Source: Paenibacillus odorifer (GTDB lineage: Bacteria > Bacillota > Bacilli > Paenibacillales > Paenibacillaceae). From it: 64,000 nt of DNA. Position numbers and translations under genes: made by a program. Below are positions 26,618 to 36,348 of the stretch, piece after piece. The stretch is taken from contig NZ_CP009428.1 of NCBI RefSeq assembly GCF_000758725.1, positions 4,712,001 to 4,776,000 of the forward strand, written 5' to 3'. The stretch's first letter is position 1. Each line of letters begins with the position of its first letter. The notes beneath the pieces were generated by a model that was not told the DNA's origin, made no database searches, and worked only from the letters and a program-made list of their open reading frames with translations.

Positions 26618-27649
26618 TTATGCCCCTCCTTTGAGGTCGGAATCACTGTATACATGCAGCAGTGTGTCTTCCGGTTTCGGGAACGGAGCATTATCGGCAT
26701 ATTCGATAGCCGCTTTAAGCTCAAGATTGCATTCAGCAGCAAGATCTTGTTCTTGCTCGTCACTCCACAATCCCAGACCGATCAAGTAATTACGGAATCC
26801 TGCTACGCCGTCCTTCTTCCAGTTCTCATCAACCTCTTCTTTGGTCCGGTAAGCCAGATCATTATCTGAGGTGGAGTGTGGAGACAAACGGTACATCATC
26901 GCTTCAATCAGCGTAGGACCTTCACCCGCGAGGGCTCTTTCCCGCGCTTCCTTAACGACACGATAAACCTCAAGCGGATCGTTTCCGTCTACACGCACAC
27001 CAGGAAATCCATAACCCAGCGCACGGTCGCTAACCTTGCCGCCTAACTGTTTATGAACAGGAACAGAGATTGCGTACTGATTGTTCTGGCACATGATAAT
27101 AACCGGCAGCTTATTCACTCCGGCAAAGTTACAAGCTTCATGAAAATCCCCCTGATTGCTGGAACCTTCACCGAAGGTTACAAATGAGACGAATTTCTTC
27201 TTCTGCATTTTGGCCGCCAGAGCAAAGCCAACCGCATGAGGGACCTGCGTGGTTACAGGGCTTGACCCTGTCACAATACGCAGACGTTTGCTGCCAAAGT
27301 GACCTGGCATTTGCCGCCCACCACTGTTTGGGTCTTCTGCCTTTGCGAATACGGACAACATAAGTTCGCGTGTAGTCATACCCACTGAGAGCACGAAAGC
27401 ATAATCGCGGTAATACGGTAAAAAATAATCATTTTGCCGGTCCAGCGCGAACGCCGCCGCCACCTGACCCGCCTCCTGGCCTATGCCGGAGACATGAAAG
27501 TTGATCTTGCCAGCGCGCTGAAGCAGCAGACTGCGCTCATCGTATTTACGAGCGAGCGACATATATCTGTACATATCGATGACCTGGCCGTCACTAAGTC
27601 CAAGCTGCTTATGTCTGTTAATCGTTTCTACAGTACCTTGGGATTCCAT
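26618..27649 (-). CDS. bkdAA: Branched-chain 2-oxoacid dehydrogenase E1 alpha subunit
   Basis: 343 aa. Thiamine diphosphate/Mg motif GEGSSNQGDFHEACNFAGV...QNNQYAIS; the phosphorylation-loop-like YRLSPHSTSDN also matches the family. RBS AAGGAGG. Pairs with the E1 beta subunit next in the operon. Confidence 0.95.
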   Translation of the reverse strand: MESQGTVETINRHKQLGLSDGQVIDMYRYMSLARKYDERSLLLQRAGKINFHVSGIGQEAGQVAAAFALDRQNDYFLPYYRDYAFVLSVGMTTRELMLSVFAKAEDPNSGGRQMPGHFGSKRLRIVTGSSPVTTQVPHAVGFALAAKMQKKKFVSFVTFGEGSSNQGDFHEACNFAGVNKLPVIIMCQNNQYAISVPVHKQLGGKVSDRALGYGFPGVRVDGNDPLEVYRVVKEARERALAGEGPTLIEAMMYRLSPHSTSDNDLAYRTKEEVDENWKKDGVAGFRNYLIGLGLWSDEQEQDLAAECNLELKAAIEYADNAPFPKPEDTLLHVYSDSDLKGGA

Positions 27650-27790
27650 AAAGAGATACCTCCTTATTCATAAAGCCTGAAGTCTTACAGGAATTAAGAC
27701 CAATTGTGCCCTGATCTTAAAACCTGGTACTAAGACTTGGCTTGAGTATATTATAATCCCTTTCTACCCAAAAAGAAAAGCTAAGAAAAA

Positions 27791-29212
27791 CTAAAATCCA
27801 ATAGATCTTCCATCCACAGCTAACATTGCTTCTCCGATAATCTCCGAAAGGGTAGGGTGAGCATGTATAGCTTCACCAATCTCCCAAGGTGTTGCATCCA
27901 GAAGCTGTGCCAAGGCCGCTTCTCCAATTAGATCCGTCACATGAGGACCAATCATCTGCACACCAAGAATATCTCCACTGCTACGATCGGCTACAACTTT
28001 GACAAATCCGTCCTTCTGGCCATATACAATTGCCTTACCAATGGCGGAAAATGGGAACTTGCCAATCACTACATCATGTCCAAGCTCTTTAGCTTCCTTC
28101 ACGGTGTAGCCCACACTTGCTACCTCAGGCCGAGTATAGACACAACGTGGTACTAAATGTGTATGGTAAGGATGTAGCTTCTCACCAGATAGATGGTTAA
28201 CCGCCATAATCCCTTCATGACTGGCTGCATGAGCCAATTGAAGCCCGCCGATGCAGTCACCAATCGCATAAATATGCGGTTCTGCCGTCTGCATACTAGC
28301 GTTTACAGCAATAATCCCTTTGTCAAAGCGAATATCTGTGTTTTCAAGACCAATATTCTCGATGTTGGCCACTCTGCCTACGGATACAAGCAATTTTTCT
28401 GCGGATAGGCTTTGACTTTGCTCTCCCTTACGGGCTTCGATCGAAATTCCATCCTCCGTTACCTGGCAGGTTGCAGCATCCACTGTAGTTTCAGTCAGTA
28501 CCTTAACACCACGCTTTTTCAACAACCGTTGCAGTTCCTTAGCTATCTCTTCATCCTCTTGAGGCAGTAACTGACCTGCCGCTTCAACCACAGTCACCTG
28601 CACTCCAAAATCAGCCAGCATTGAAGCCCATTCGACACCAATTACACCGCCGCCCACAATAATGATAGAAGATGGCAGCTCTTCGAGCGTGAGCGCTTCA
28701 TCACTGCTAAGAATCACTTTCCCGTCTGGTTCGAGACCAGGCAATACTCGTGGGCGTGAGCCCGTAGCGATAATAAGATGGCTGGAAACTACTGTTTCCA
28801 TCTCCCCATCTTCCAGTTCCACAGCTACAGCACCGCTGCGCGGAGAAAAAATAGAAGGACCCGTTACGCGCCCTTTACCTTTGACAACTTGTATTTTATT
28901 TTTGCGCATCAAATATTGTACGCCTTGATGAAGTTGCTCAACTACAGCTTCTTTGCGTTTCTGTACCTTTGGGAATACCAGCTGTACACCGCTTGTCTCA
29001 ATGCCATAGCTCTCACTCTCATTGATTTCAGCATATACCTCTGCACTACGGAGCAGTGATTTACTAGGAATGCAGCCCCGATGCAGACAGGTTCCTCCAA
29101 GTTTGTCCATTTCGATGACGACAACGGACTTTCCAAGCTGTGCAGCGCGAATAGCCGCCACATACCCTCCAGTACCTCCGCCAAGTATGGCCACGTCACA
29201 TGAAATTGTCAT
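27791..29212 (-). CDS. lpdV: Dihydrolipoyl dehydrogenase (E3)
   Basis: 473 aa flavoprotein. FAD-binding GGGTGGYVAAIRAAQ, redox disulfide GGTCLHRGCIPSKSLL, NAD-binding IIVGGGVIGVEWASM, second FAD motif YAIGDCIGG, and the C-terminal His-Glu dyad HAHPTLSE. Reoxidises the lipoyl group of E2. First gene of this bkd unit; 140 bp separate it from bkdAA. Ribosome site GGAGG. Confidence 0.95.
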   Translation of the reverse strand: MTISCDVAILGGGTGGYVAAIRAAQLGKSVVVIEMDKLGGTCLHRGCIPSKSLLRSAEVYAEINESESYGIETSGVQLVFPKVQKRKEAVVEQLHQGVQYLMRKNKIQVVKGKGRVTGPSIFSPRSGAVAVELEDGEMETVVSSHLIIATGSRPRVLPGLEPDGKVILSSDEALTLEELPSSIIIVGGGVIGVEWASMLADFGVQVTVVEAAGQLLPQEDEEIAKELQRLLKKRGVKVLTETTVDAATCQVTEDGISIEARKGEQSQSLSAEKLLVSVGRVANIENIGLENTDIRFDKGIIAVNASMQTAEPHIYAIGDCIGGLQLAHAASHEGIMAVNHLSGEKLHPYHTHLVPRCVYTRPEVASVGYTVKEAKELGHDVVIGKFPFSAIGKAIVYGQKDGFVKVVADRSSGDILGVQMIGPHVTDLIGEAALAQLLDATPWEIGEAIHAHPTLSEIIGEAMLAVDGRSIGF

Positions 29213-29379
29213 GATATGTATCCTCCAGTCATTACACGTAAGTTCATTTTACTTAGTATATTGTACTCTCTTTTTGCTCTATTACAAAACTTATAAACGT
29301 CATATGCAAATGGACTTTTTCTTGCTAAAGCGTTATCATATGGGTGAATCTAAAGGGCTAAGAGGGGTAGGAGACACTT

Positions 29380-29685
29380 ATGAAACTGTTAATTTCACGC
29401 TTCATTGCCATCCTTATTCTTGTGTTTCCGGGCTTAATAGCAATGAAGGGCTTCCTTATGATGAAGGATGATATTTTTGATTACATATCCATGCATGGTG
29501 ATGATACCGTTGTGCCCCACTTTGCTTGGCTGCATTTCGGTGGTGGATTGCTGCTCTTCGCAGCTGGCATGACTTTCCTTGGTGGCTGGATTCTGGCTAG
29601 GGACCGTAAGAAGAATTACGTAGGTCCAAGGTTCAAGGAGAAGCAAAAGGCGAAACAAGCCGGAACGCAGGAAACGATCTCTTAA
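29380..29685 (+). CDS. YqzF-like membrane protein (DUF2627)
   Basis: 101 aa, two membrane spans (~5-27 and ~48-72) and a basic C-terminal tail. Matches the DUF2627/YqzF pattern and, as in Bacillus, lies beside the bkd genes, here divergent from lpdV with 167 bp between starts. AGGAG precedes the ATG. Function unknown. Confidence 0.75.
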   Translation: MKLLISRFIAILILVFPGLIAMKGFLMMKDDIFDYISMHGDDTVVPHFAWLHFGGGLLLFAAGMTFLGGWILARDRKKNYVGPRFKEKQKAKQAGTQETIS

Positions 29686-29873
29686 GATGCTATACTAAAC
29701 TTAGAATCAGCATTTTCATCTCATCATTTGTTCATCTGATCATATGAATCTCGAATCGCACACAATCAAGCCTTATTACCCTGCTGATTGTAATTTGTAC
29801 AATAGATTTCCCCACATTCAAACCCTCCCAGCTCACCCGATCTGGTGCTCGTTATCTATCACAAATAACATAA

Positions 29874-29925
29874 AGGCGAGAACTTCATGGACGCAATCTG
29901 CGCTCCCTGAAAATTCTCGCCTTTT
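29874..29925 (-). terminator. Terminator after ABC exporter operon
   Basis: AAGGCGAGAA/TTCTCGCCTT stem with a long loop right after the stop at 29928, and a T-rich stretch on the minus strand. Confidence 0.65.
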
Positions 29926-29927
29926 TC

Positions 29928-31787
29928 TTAAATACCCGCCTTATCAAGCGCCTCTTTCCGCCGCCCCTGTACCAACTCACTGTACAGTCCGCTTTGCTTC
30001 AGCAGCTCTTCATGAGAGCCTTGCTGCAATAATCTGCCGCCCTGAAGCACAAGAATTCGATCAGCCGCACGAATCGTGCCAAGTCTATGAGCGATGACGA
30101 AGCTCGTTCGCCCTTTCATCAGCGCCTGCAGCCCTTCCTGAATCTTGATCTCGGTCACTGTATCAATACTGCTGGTTGCTTCATCAAGCACAAGCATAGA
30201 GGGGTTAGCAAGAATCGCTCTCGCAATGGAGAGCAGCTGCTTCTGCCCTTGGCTTATACCGCTGCCATCCGCCGAGAGCATCCGTTCATAACCTTCGGGC
30301 ATTCGCATAATAAAAGAATGGGCATTGGCCAGCTTAGCCGCCTCTTCAACCTCTTCATCGGACGCATCCAGCCTCCCGTACCGGATGTTATCGCGGATAC
30401 TCCCTTTGAACAAAAAGGAATCCTGCAATACAAAGGCCATATGACTTCTCAAGCTTTCCCGCCGAATCGAAGTGATATCTAAGCCATCCAGCGTGATTTT
30501 CCCCTGATTAGGATCATAAAAACGGGATAACAGCCCTATTAGCGTTGTTTTGCCTGCACCGGTAGGTCCAACTAAAGCGATCATCTCACCAGGCTTCGCT
30601 TCAAAGCTGATATCCTGCAGCGTGTTAGAACCTCCATCATAAGAAAAAGCTACATTTTCAAACTTCACCGCACCCTGTACAGTTTCAAGTGATATGGCTG
30701 CACCTTCATCTTTAGCCTCGGTCTCTTCGTCCAGCACTTCAAACACCCGTTCTGCCCCTGCCACCGCTGAAAGCAAGGTATTCCACTGATTCGCTAAATC
30801 ATTAAGCGGACGAGTAAACTGGCGGGTATATTCAACGAATACGATGATCACACCCACTGTAATCGACCCACGGATCGCAAGCAGACCACCAATTCCTGCA
30901 ACAATGGCGAAGCTGAGATTATTAAGACCATTCATAAGCTTGGGGATGAAACCAGAAATGGACTGCGCCCAGTAACCTGACAGCATAATTCGCTTGTTGC
31001 GTTCATGAAAACCGGAGATGACCCGTTCCTCTTGTGAAAAAGCCTTGATAATCCGTTGTCCGGATAAGGTCTCCTCAATATAACCGTTAAGCTCCCCTAC
31101 ATTGCGCTGACGTTCTTTAAATAGTGGACCTGTACGGCGTGTAATCCAGCGCATGCCTAACAACATCAAAGGCACGACGAGGAATGTGAGCAGCGTCAAC
31201 AAGGGACTAAGCCACAGCATAACCCCTACGGTTCCCAGCAAGGTTAAGACACTTGAAAATATCTGAATAGCCGAGCTATTCAACGTAGAGCTGACGTTCT
31301 CGATATCATTGGTAAGACGGCTCATAATTTCTCCCTGCTGTCTCCGATTAAAAAAGGAAATGGGCAGACGGTGTAAATGGGAGAATAGCTCCGTACGCAT
31401 CCGTAATACAGTTTCTTGAGCAATTTCGATCATCCATATGTTTTGCAGCCAAGAAGTCAGAGAATAAAAAATGTACACACAAGCAAGGCTTGTCAGAAAA
31501 ACAACCCATGAGCGCCCGCCGGTACCTTCCAGATAATTATCCACCGCTCTGCCAATCATGTATGGCCCCAGCAGCGCTAGCGCTGAGCTGAAGACAACCA
31601 TGATCAGTACAAGAATAAGCTTGGCTTTACGCTCAGCTAGATAACTCCAGATCCGGATCAGCGTCCCTGACCAATCCTTCGCCTTTGCTTTGGGTTTGCC
31701 GCCAGATGCTGTCCCTAGACTTCGTCCCACGCCAAGTTCAAAGTTCGGTTTAGGATGACGAAAAGGTTCAATTAATGCTTTGAACAT
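29928..31787 (-). CDS. ABC exporter half-transporter, second subunit (ATPase fused to membrane domain)
   Basis: 619 aa. Six-helix membrane domain (~55-340) then a nucleotide-binding domain: Walker A GPTGAGKTT, signature SGISQGQKQLL, Walker B LVLDEATSSID, H-loop AHRLG. The signature LSGGQ is altered to ISQGQ, typical of one partner in heterodimeric multidrug exporters (YheH/BmrD, YfiC types). The start lies inside the end of the other half-transporter gene (20 bp overlap), so the two make a heterodimer. Substrate unknown. Confidence 0.92.
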   Translation of the reverse strand: MFKALIEPFRHPKPNFELGVGRSLGTASGGKPKAKAKDWSGTLIRIWSYLAERKAKLILVLIMVVFSSALALLGPYMIGRAVDNYLEGTGGRSWVVFLTSLACVYIFYSLTSWLQNIWMIEIAQETVLRMRTELFSHLHRLPISFFNRRQQGEIMSRLTNDIENVSSTLNSSAIQIFSSVLTLLGTVGVMLWLSPLLTLLTFLVVPLMLLGMRWITRRTGPLFKERQRNVGELNGYIEETLSGQRIIKAFSQEERVISGFHERNKRIMLSGYWAQSISGFIPKLMNGLNNLSFAIVAGIGGLLAIRGSITVGVIIVFVEYTRQFTRPLNDLANQWNTLLSAVAGAERVFEVLDEETEAKDEGAAISLETVQGAVKFENVAFSYDGGSNTLQDISFEAKPGEMIALVGPTGAGKTTLIGLLSRFYDPNQGKITLDGLDITSIRRESLRSHMAFVLQDSFLFKGSIRDNIRYGRLDASDEEVEEAAKLANAHSFIMRMPEGYERMLSADGSGISQGQKQLLSIARAILANPSMLVLDEATSSIDTVTEIKIQEGLQALMKGRTSFVIAHRLGTIRAADRILVLQGGRLLQQGSHEELLKQSGLYSELVQGRRKEALDKAGI

Positions 31788-33501
31788 GCTGCTTCGCCTC
31801 CTCTACCTGTGATTCATAAATCTTGCGGTACAGCTCGGAGCTTGCCATAAGCTCCTTATGCGAGCCTTTGCCAATTAATCGTCCCTCATCCAGCAACAGG
31901 ATCAAATCGGCTGATGCCGTTGAACTGATTTTCTGAGTAATCAAAAAGGTTGTACAGGAGATATCCTTTAGCGCCTCCAGCAAAAGCCCTTCCGTAACCG
32001 CATCAAGTGCACTGGTGCTGTCATCAAGGATCAACATAGCCGGTTTCCTAACAAGTGCGCGGGCAATCGTTAACCGCTGCTTTTGTCCGCCGGAGAGATT
32101 AACCCCTCGTTGACCAAGCATCGTGTCATAGCCATCCGGCAACCCTTTTACCGTCTCGTGAATTTGTGCAGCCGCCGCTGCTTGTTGGATTTGTTCCAGT
32201 GTGGCGTGTTCATTGCCCCATGCAATATTATTGCGGATTGATCCGCTGAAAAGCTGCAATTCCTGAGGCACATAACCTATCGATCTCCGCAGTCTGAAAA
32301 TATCAATATCAGCACTTTTTTCACCGTCAATCCAAATGGTGCCGTCAGTCTCTTCATACAAGCGCGGAATCAGACTCACGAGTGAGGATTTTCCAGATCC
32401 GGTCGCCCCCATAATCGCTACTCGCTCACCAGCAGCTACTTCAAAATGAATGTCCTCCAGGACAGAGATATCACTATTAGGATACTTAAAGCAAACGCCT
32501 TCAAATTTAACGTGGCCCTGAATCGGTTCGCCTTGCAAAGTCCCGCCTTCATGAACTCCAGCTCCCGCTTCCATAACTTCTGAAACACGCTGAGAGGAGG
32601 CCCGAGCGCGGGAAAACGTTACAACAAGACCAGATATCGCTGATAGTGCTCCAATCGTTCGCAAGGAGTAATTAATAACAGCAACAGTCTGACCCAAAGT
32701 AGCATCCCCATTGGAAATGGCTATCCGTCCAAACCATAAAATCGCCAAAATCGCCGCATTCACAATAAGCATAACAAAAGGCATCGTCGTCTCAGTCAAA
32801 CGCAAGGCAGACACCGTTGATCTCATCAAATTCCCGCTAAATACCGTGAAACGTTCAATCTCATACCCCATACGCACAAATACGCGGATCAAGCGAATAC
32901 CCGTAAGATTCTCCTGAATCACGCCATTAACTCCGTCTAAACGCTGCTGGACCGTACGAAATAACAAGGAAGCTTTTCTCATAATCCAGTAGAGGAAAAA
33001 AATCAACAAAGGTAACGCCACCGTCAGCAGTAATCCCAGCTTCACATGAACAACTAACGCCATAATCACACTGCCTACCACAACAAGTGGCACCCGTGTC
33101 ATAAAGCGCAAGCTCATAAAAATAGTATCCTGCAGCTGTGATACATCACCAGTCAGACGGGTAATCAGTGACGAGGTAGCAAAACGATTGAATACTTCAT
33201 ACGTAAAAGACTGTACCTTTTCGTACAATTTGTCCCTAAGATCGAACGCAAAGCTCTGACTTGCATGGGCAGCAAAAAAAGAACTGAGTACCCCGGCTGT
33301 AAACGCAACTACCGCGCTGCCGATCAATATACTGCCCCACAGCCATACTACAGAGGTATCTTTTTCTCGGATCCCTAAGTCAATGATTTTGGAAATGATC
33401 AAAGGCTGTGATAATTCTACCGTCAATTCAATGAGCATCATTACAAGGGCAGCTATTGCAGCTACCTTATATTTTTTGAGAAAAGAGAAAATCAAAGCCA
33501 T
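31768..33501 (-). CDS. ABC exporter half-transporter, first subunit
   Basis: 577 aa from the ATG at 33501, better spaced from GAGGG than the ATG six bases earlier. Six-helix membrane domain then Walker A GATGSGKSS, signature LSGGQKQRL and LILDDSTSALD; here the residue after Walker B is Asp instead of Glu (LDDS), the usual degenerate site of a YheI/YfiB-type partner. Complements the subunit encoded next. Confidence 0.92.
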   Translation of the reverse strand: MALIFSFLKKYKVAAIAALVMMLIELTVELSQPLIISKIIDLGIREKDTSVVWLWGSILIGSAVVAFTAGVLSSFFAAHASQSFAFDLRDKLYEKVQSFTYEVFNRFATSSLITRLTGDVSQLQDTIFMSLRFMTRVPLVVVGSVIMALVVHVKLGLLLTVALPLLIFFLYWIMRKASLLFRTVQQRLDGVNGVIQENLTGIRLIRVFVRMGYEIERFTVFSGNLMRSTVSALRLTETTMPFVMLIVNAAILAILWFGRIAISNGDATLGQTVAVINYSLRTIGALSAISGLVVTFSRARASSQRVSEVMEAGAGVHEGGTLQGEPIQGHVKFEGVCFKYPNSDISVLEDIHFEVAAGERVAIMGATGSGKSSLVSLIPRLYEETDGTIWIDGEKSADIDIFRLRRSIGYVPQELQLFSGSIRNNIAWGNEHATLEQIQQAAAAAQIHETVKGLPDGYDTMLGQRGVNLSGGQKQRLTIARALVRKPAMLILDDSTSALDAVTEGLLLEALKDISCTTFLITQKISSTASADLILLLDEGRLIGKGSHKELMASSELYRKIYESQVEEAKQHVQSIN

Positions 33502-33518
33502 TCGCATACCCTCTTTTT

Positions 33519-33728
33519 CTATTCGTACAGTGCATCCCTTAACCGAGTTGACATCGTGGAAGCCTGTCCAGTTTTCAGTATTGCTCGACGCAGTGCTTTA
33601 TTACTCCGATTCAATTCCACCAAATCCGCCATCATTTCTTCCAGCAAGCTTTCAGTGTCACTGGATAAATCTCCATTCTGCTGCAAAAGAGCTAACCGTT
33701 CCTTATATTCATCTAATCTTTCAGTCAC
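33519..33728 (-). CDS. Small coiled-coil protein of unknown function
   Basis: 69 aa if started at the GTG at 33728 (AAAGGA nine bases upstream), or 76 aa from an ATG at 33749 with no good site. Highly charged and helical (TERLDEYKERLALLQ, LLEEMMADLVELNRSNKAL), probably a coiled coil. It stops 17 bp before the ABC exporter pair and is most likely co-transcribed with it. No family recognised. Confidence 0.65.
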   Translation of the reverse strand: MTERLDEYKERLALLQQNGDLSSDTESLLEEMMADLVELNRSNKALRRAILKTGQASTMSTRLRDALYE

Positions 33729-33878
33729 ACTTATTACTTCCTTTCCCATCTCTTATTACCACTTATCATACCACATCCAATCAATCGCAATGTTTTCACT
33801 GGATACATCCGATCCGAATATGATACTCTAATAAGGTCGCATTTTTAAGATATGATCATTGTTTTTACGAAAGGATAG

Positions 33879-34454
33879 ATGGAAGTGGCACAATTGTTTT
33901 TCAAATACGGAGCAATGAACAGTGGTAAATCTATTGAGATACTCAAGGTTGCACATAATTATGAAGAGCAGGGGAAATCGGTGCTTATTTTCACTCCATC
34001 CATAGACGACCGGGACGAGGTTGGTTTTATTTCTTCTCGTATTGGGCTTCGGAAACAAGCAATCCCCATCGATGAGAACACAGATATTTATAATATCGTC
34101 AGCAGTAACCAACCTAAACCACACTGTGTACTTATTGATGAATGTCAATTTCTAAGCAAGGAATGTATTCTCCAGCTAGTGCGTATCGTTGATGAGCTGG
34201 GTATTCCGGTAATGGCCTTCGGACTTAAAAATGATTTTCAGAATCAGTTATTTGAAGGCAGCAAATATATGCTGATCTACGCTGATAAAATTGAGGAAAT
34301 GAAGACGATCTGCTGGTTCTGCGAGCGCAAAGCTACTATGGCTCTACGAGTAGAAAACGGCAAGCCCGTATATAGCGGCAAGCAAATCCAGATTGGTGGT
34401 AATGAAGCTTACTATCCGGTATGCCGCAAATGTCACAAGAATCCACCGCTATAG
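33879..34454 (+). CDS. tdk: Thymidine kinase (type II)
   Basis: 191 aa. P-loop GAMNSGKS, DECQFL metal/active-site motif, and zinc ligands CWFC...CRKC. Phosphorylates thymidine for salvage. The ATG has AAAGGA only three bases before it; a GTG two codons later is better spaced and is an alternative start. Confidence 0.95.
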   Translation: MEVAQLFFKYGAMNSGKSIEILKVAHNYEEQGKSVLIFTPSIDDRDEVGFISSRIGLRKQAIPIDENTDIYNIVSSNQPKPHCVLIDECQFLSKECILQLVRIVDELGIPVMAFGLKNDFQNQLFEGSKYMLIYADKIEEMKTICWFCERKATMALRVENGKPVYSGKQIQIGGNEAYYPVCRKCHKNPPL

Positions 34455-34462
34455 CCGTGTAT

Positions 34463-34506
34463 AAAAAGCATCCCAAAGCCATAAAGGCTATTGGAATGCT
34501 TTTTTG
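34463..34506. terminator. Bidirectional terminator after tdk
   Basis: AAAAGCAT(C)CCAA-AGCC ATAAA GGCT-TTGG(A)ATGCTTTTTT: near-perfect hairpin with A and T runs on both sides, between convergent genes. Confidence 0.93.
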
Positions 34507-34518
34507 ATTAAGAAGATA

Positions 34519-35037
34519 TTACCCTAAATATCTTTCTTTAAGAATATTCAAATGATGATGGTCATGTCCAATCATAATGCAGGCCTGAGCTCTCGCAGAA
34601 AGAGTAGCCTCGTTAACAGTTCCCTTCCGGATCCATGCTTCCTCCGGCAGAGTTTCCATTAGGAGTAATGTCGATTCTCGAACAAGATTGTAGTGGGCCA
34701 GCAACGCTTTTAAAGTGTGCGCTTCGAAATTGGCGGTAAGTACATAGTCTTTCTCTTCAAAACCCGGCAGTGGAGTCGTATCCCCTCTGGCGATGCACAA
34801 TAAACGGTAGGACATGATTCTTCCGGTATCAGCCAGATGTCCGACCATTTCCTTGATACTCCATTTCTCCGGAGCGTAACGATAGTCCCCTTGTTCTTCC
34901 GTAAGATTCGAAATAAAAGTGCAAATCTCATCCGTCTGCTCTCTAAAAATAGTAATGATGTCTCCTTCAGCTGGCACTAAATCGACATATTTTGATAATT
35001 CTTCGAGATACTCACTGCTTTCTGGACGTCGATCCAT
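34519..35037 (-). CDS. DinB-like four-helix protein
   Basis: 172 aa. Putative metal-ligand histidines in IKEMVGHLADTGRIM and MIGHDHHHLNIL fit the DinB/YfiT superfamily. RBS GAGAGGGG. Some members are thiol-dependent transferases (bacillithiol); the substrate here is unknown. Confidence 0.85.
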   Translation of the reverse strand: MDRRPESSEYLEELSKYVDLVPAEGDIITIFREQTDEICTFISNLTEEQGDYRYAPEKWSIKEMVGHLADTGRIMSYRLLCIARGDTTPLPGFEEKDYVLTANFEAHTLKALLAHYNLVRESTLLLMETLPEEAWIRKGTVNEATLSARAQACIMIGHDHHHLNILKERYLG

Positions 35038-35096
35038 GTCTAAACCCCTCTCATTTTGAATTTTTTTGAAAAAATAGGAGGAAAATTATACTGTAG

Positions 35097-35840
35097 TTGT
35101 TGTATTTTAGCTCATTTTATACGATACTTGCAATAATAGGGTTGGTTAAACTAGAAGTCATCGGGAGTGTCGGCATGCTAGATTTTATTCTTTTTATGAT
35201 ATTTTCAATACTTGAGACTTATGCGATGTTCTTTCTGGCTTTCAAAATTTTCAAAATTGACTTATATCATAAAGAGATGGTGTTTGCTAGTTTTATTATG
35301 GGCTTTTTTTCTTATACAATTAGGATCAACTATGGGATGTTTCCATTAGATATTTTCTCACAATATGCACTAATGTTTTGTTTTATGTGGATGTTATTCC
35401 GGATTCATCCCTTCTACGCTTCTATATTAACCGGGATGACCTATCAAGCATACTTGGTGATTCAGACCAGTCTTATGTATCTATTAAACTCTGTAATCAT
35501 CATGCCTCTAAATATCTTGAACCCGATTACCAAAAACATGATCACAATGCAGGTTTTATCAGCATTAACCGCGATTCTCATTGGTATGTATGTAGGTCAT
35601 AAACGTATTGGATATGACTTTGTACCTGATAAACCCGATGTAAAAATTAAACCAACGACTAATGAAAAAATATTATTCGCTCTTAATCTTCCTACAATAA
35701 TTGTCGTTACTTCACTCAACTACTTTTTTGAATCTCGTTTCTTTTTCATAATCCCATTTCTCTATGGAATACTATTATGGGGATATCTATATTTCTCATA
35801 CAAAAAGGACAGAAATAATTATGAATCATTTATCTCTTAA
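35097..35840 (+). CDS. Polytopic membrane protein resembling the sensor half of AgrC, no kinase domain
   Basis: 247 aa from a TTG (AGGAGG lies 16 bases upstream, a long gap). Seven or eight hydrophobic segments cover nearly the whole chain and only ~12 residues (KKDRNNYESFIS) follow the last one. The N-terminal pattern (LYFSSFYTILAIIGLVKL) recalls AgrC-type receptor kinases of Paenibacillus, but no HisKA or HATPase follows. The gene overlaps agrB by 20 bp and is the first of a four-gene unit with agrB, agrD-like and a LytTR gene. Likely role (inference): receptor or partner of the autoinducer peptide. It could instead be an unrelated transporter-like helper. Confidence 0.65.
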   Translation: MLYFSSFYTILAIIGLVKLEVIGSVGMLDFILFMIFSILETYAMFFLAFKIFKIDLYHKEMVFASFIMGFFSYTIRINYGMFPLDIFSQYALMFCFMWMLFRIHPFYASILTGMTYQAYLVIQTSLMYLLNSVIIMPLNILNPITKNMITMQVLSALTAILIGMYVGHKRIGYDFVPDKPDVKIKPTTNEKILFALNLPTIIVVTSLNYFFESRFFFIIPFLYGILLWGYLYFSYKKDRNNYESFIS

Positions 35841-36348
35841 AATTGTTGAGTTCATTAAGAAAAGTAATCCAGAGCAAACGCATTCTATTGAAATCATGCA
35901 TTATGCCCTTAGCATTATTCTGAATACTTTATTAATTATTATGACTTCATTATGCATTGGCGGGCTCACTGGACAGCTAAAAGAAACATTCTTAGCCTTA
36001 TTCAGTTTCATACTCCTAAGAATGTCATCTGGTGGTGTGCATTTAAAATCCGCAAGGTCCTGCAATATTGTATCTATCTTTATCTGTTCACTTATCCCTC
36101 ATATTACCTATCTAATACATAACCATTTGATTTGGATTAATCTTTTTTCTTTACTTGTAATGATCTTATGTGCTCCGAATCCTGATGTTAATGCTCAAAT
36201 CCCCAAAGAATGGTATTTGGGTTTAAAGATCATTTCCATAATTCTGGTTTCTTTGAATTTTTGGATCCATTCGTCTGTCATTGGATTGGCATTTTTAGTT
36301 CAATCCTTTACAGTTATAATCCCATTACAAAGGAGGTCAATCAGATGA
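35821..36348 (+). CDS. agrB: AgrB-like peptide-processing endopeptidase
   Basis: 175 aa from the ATG at 35821 (AAGGA upstream). The catalytic pair is intact: His74 and Cys81 in SSGGVHLKSARSCNIVS, with the family spacing of seven. Four to six membrane spans. AgrB cleaves the C-terminal tail of the AgrD propeptide and cyclises the peptide to a thiolactone or lactone. The stop overlaps the start of the agrD-like gene (ATGA). Confidence 0.93.
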   Translation: MNHLSLKIVEFIKKSNPEQTHSIEIMHYALSIILNTLLIIMTSLCIGGLTGQLKETFLALFSFILLRMSSGGVHLKSARSCNIVSIFICSLIPHITYLIHNHLIWINLFSLLVMILCAPNPDVNAQIPKEWYLGLKIISIILVSLNFWIHSSVIGLAFLVQSFTVIIPLQRRSIR

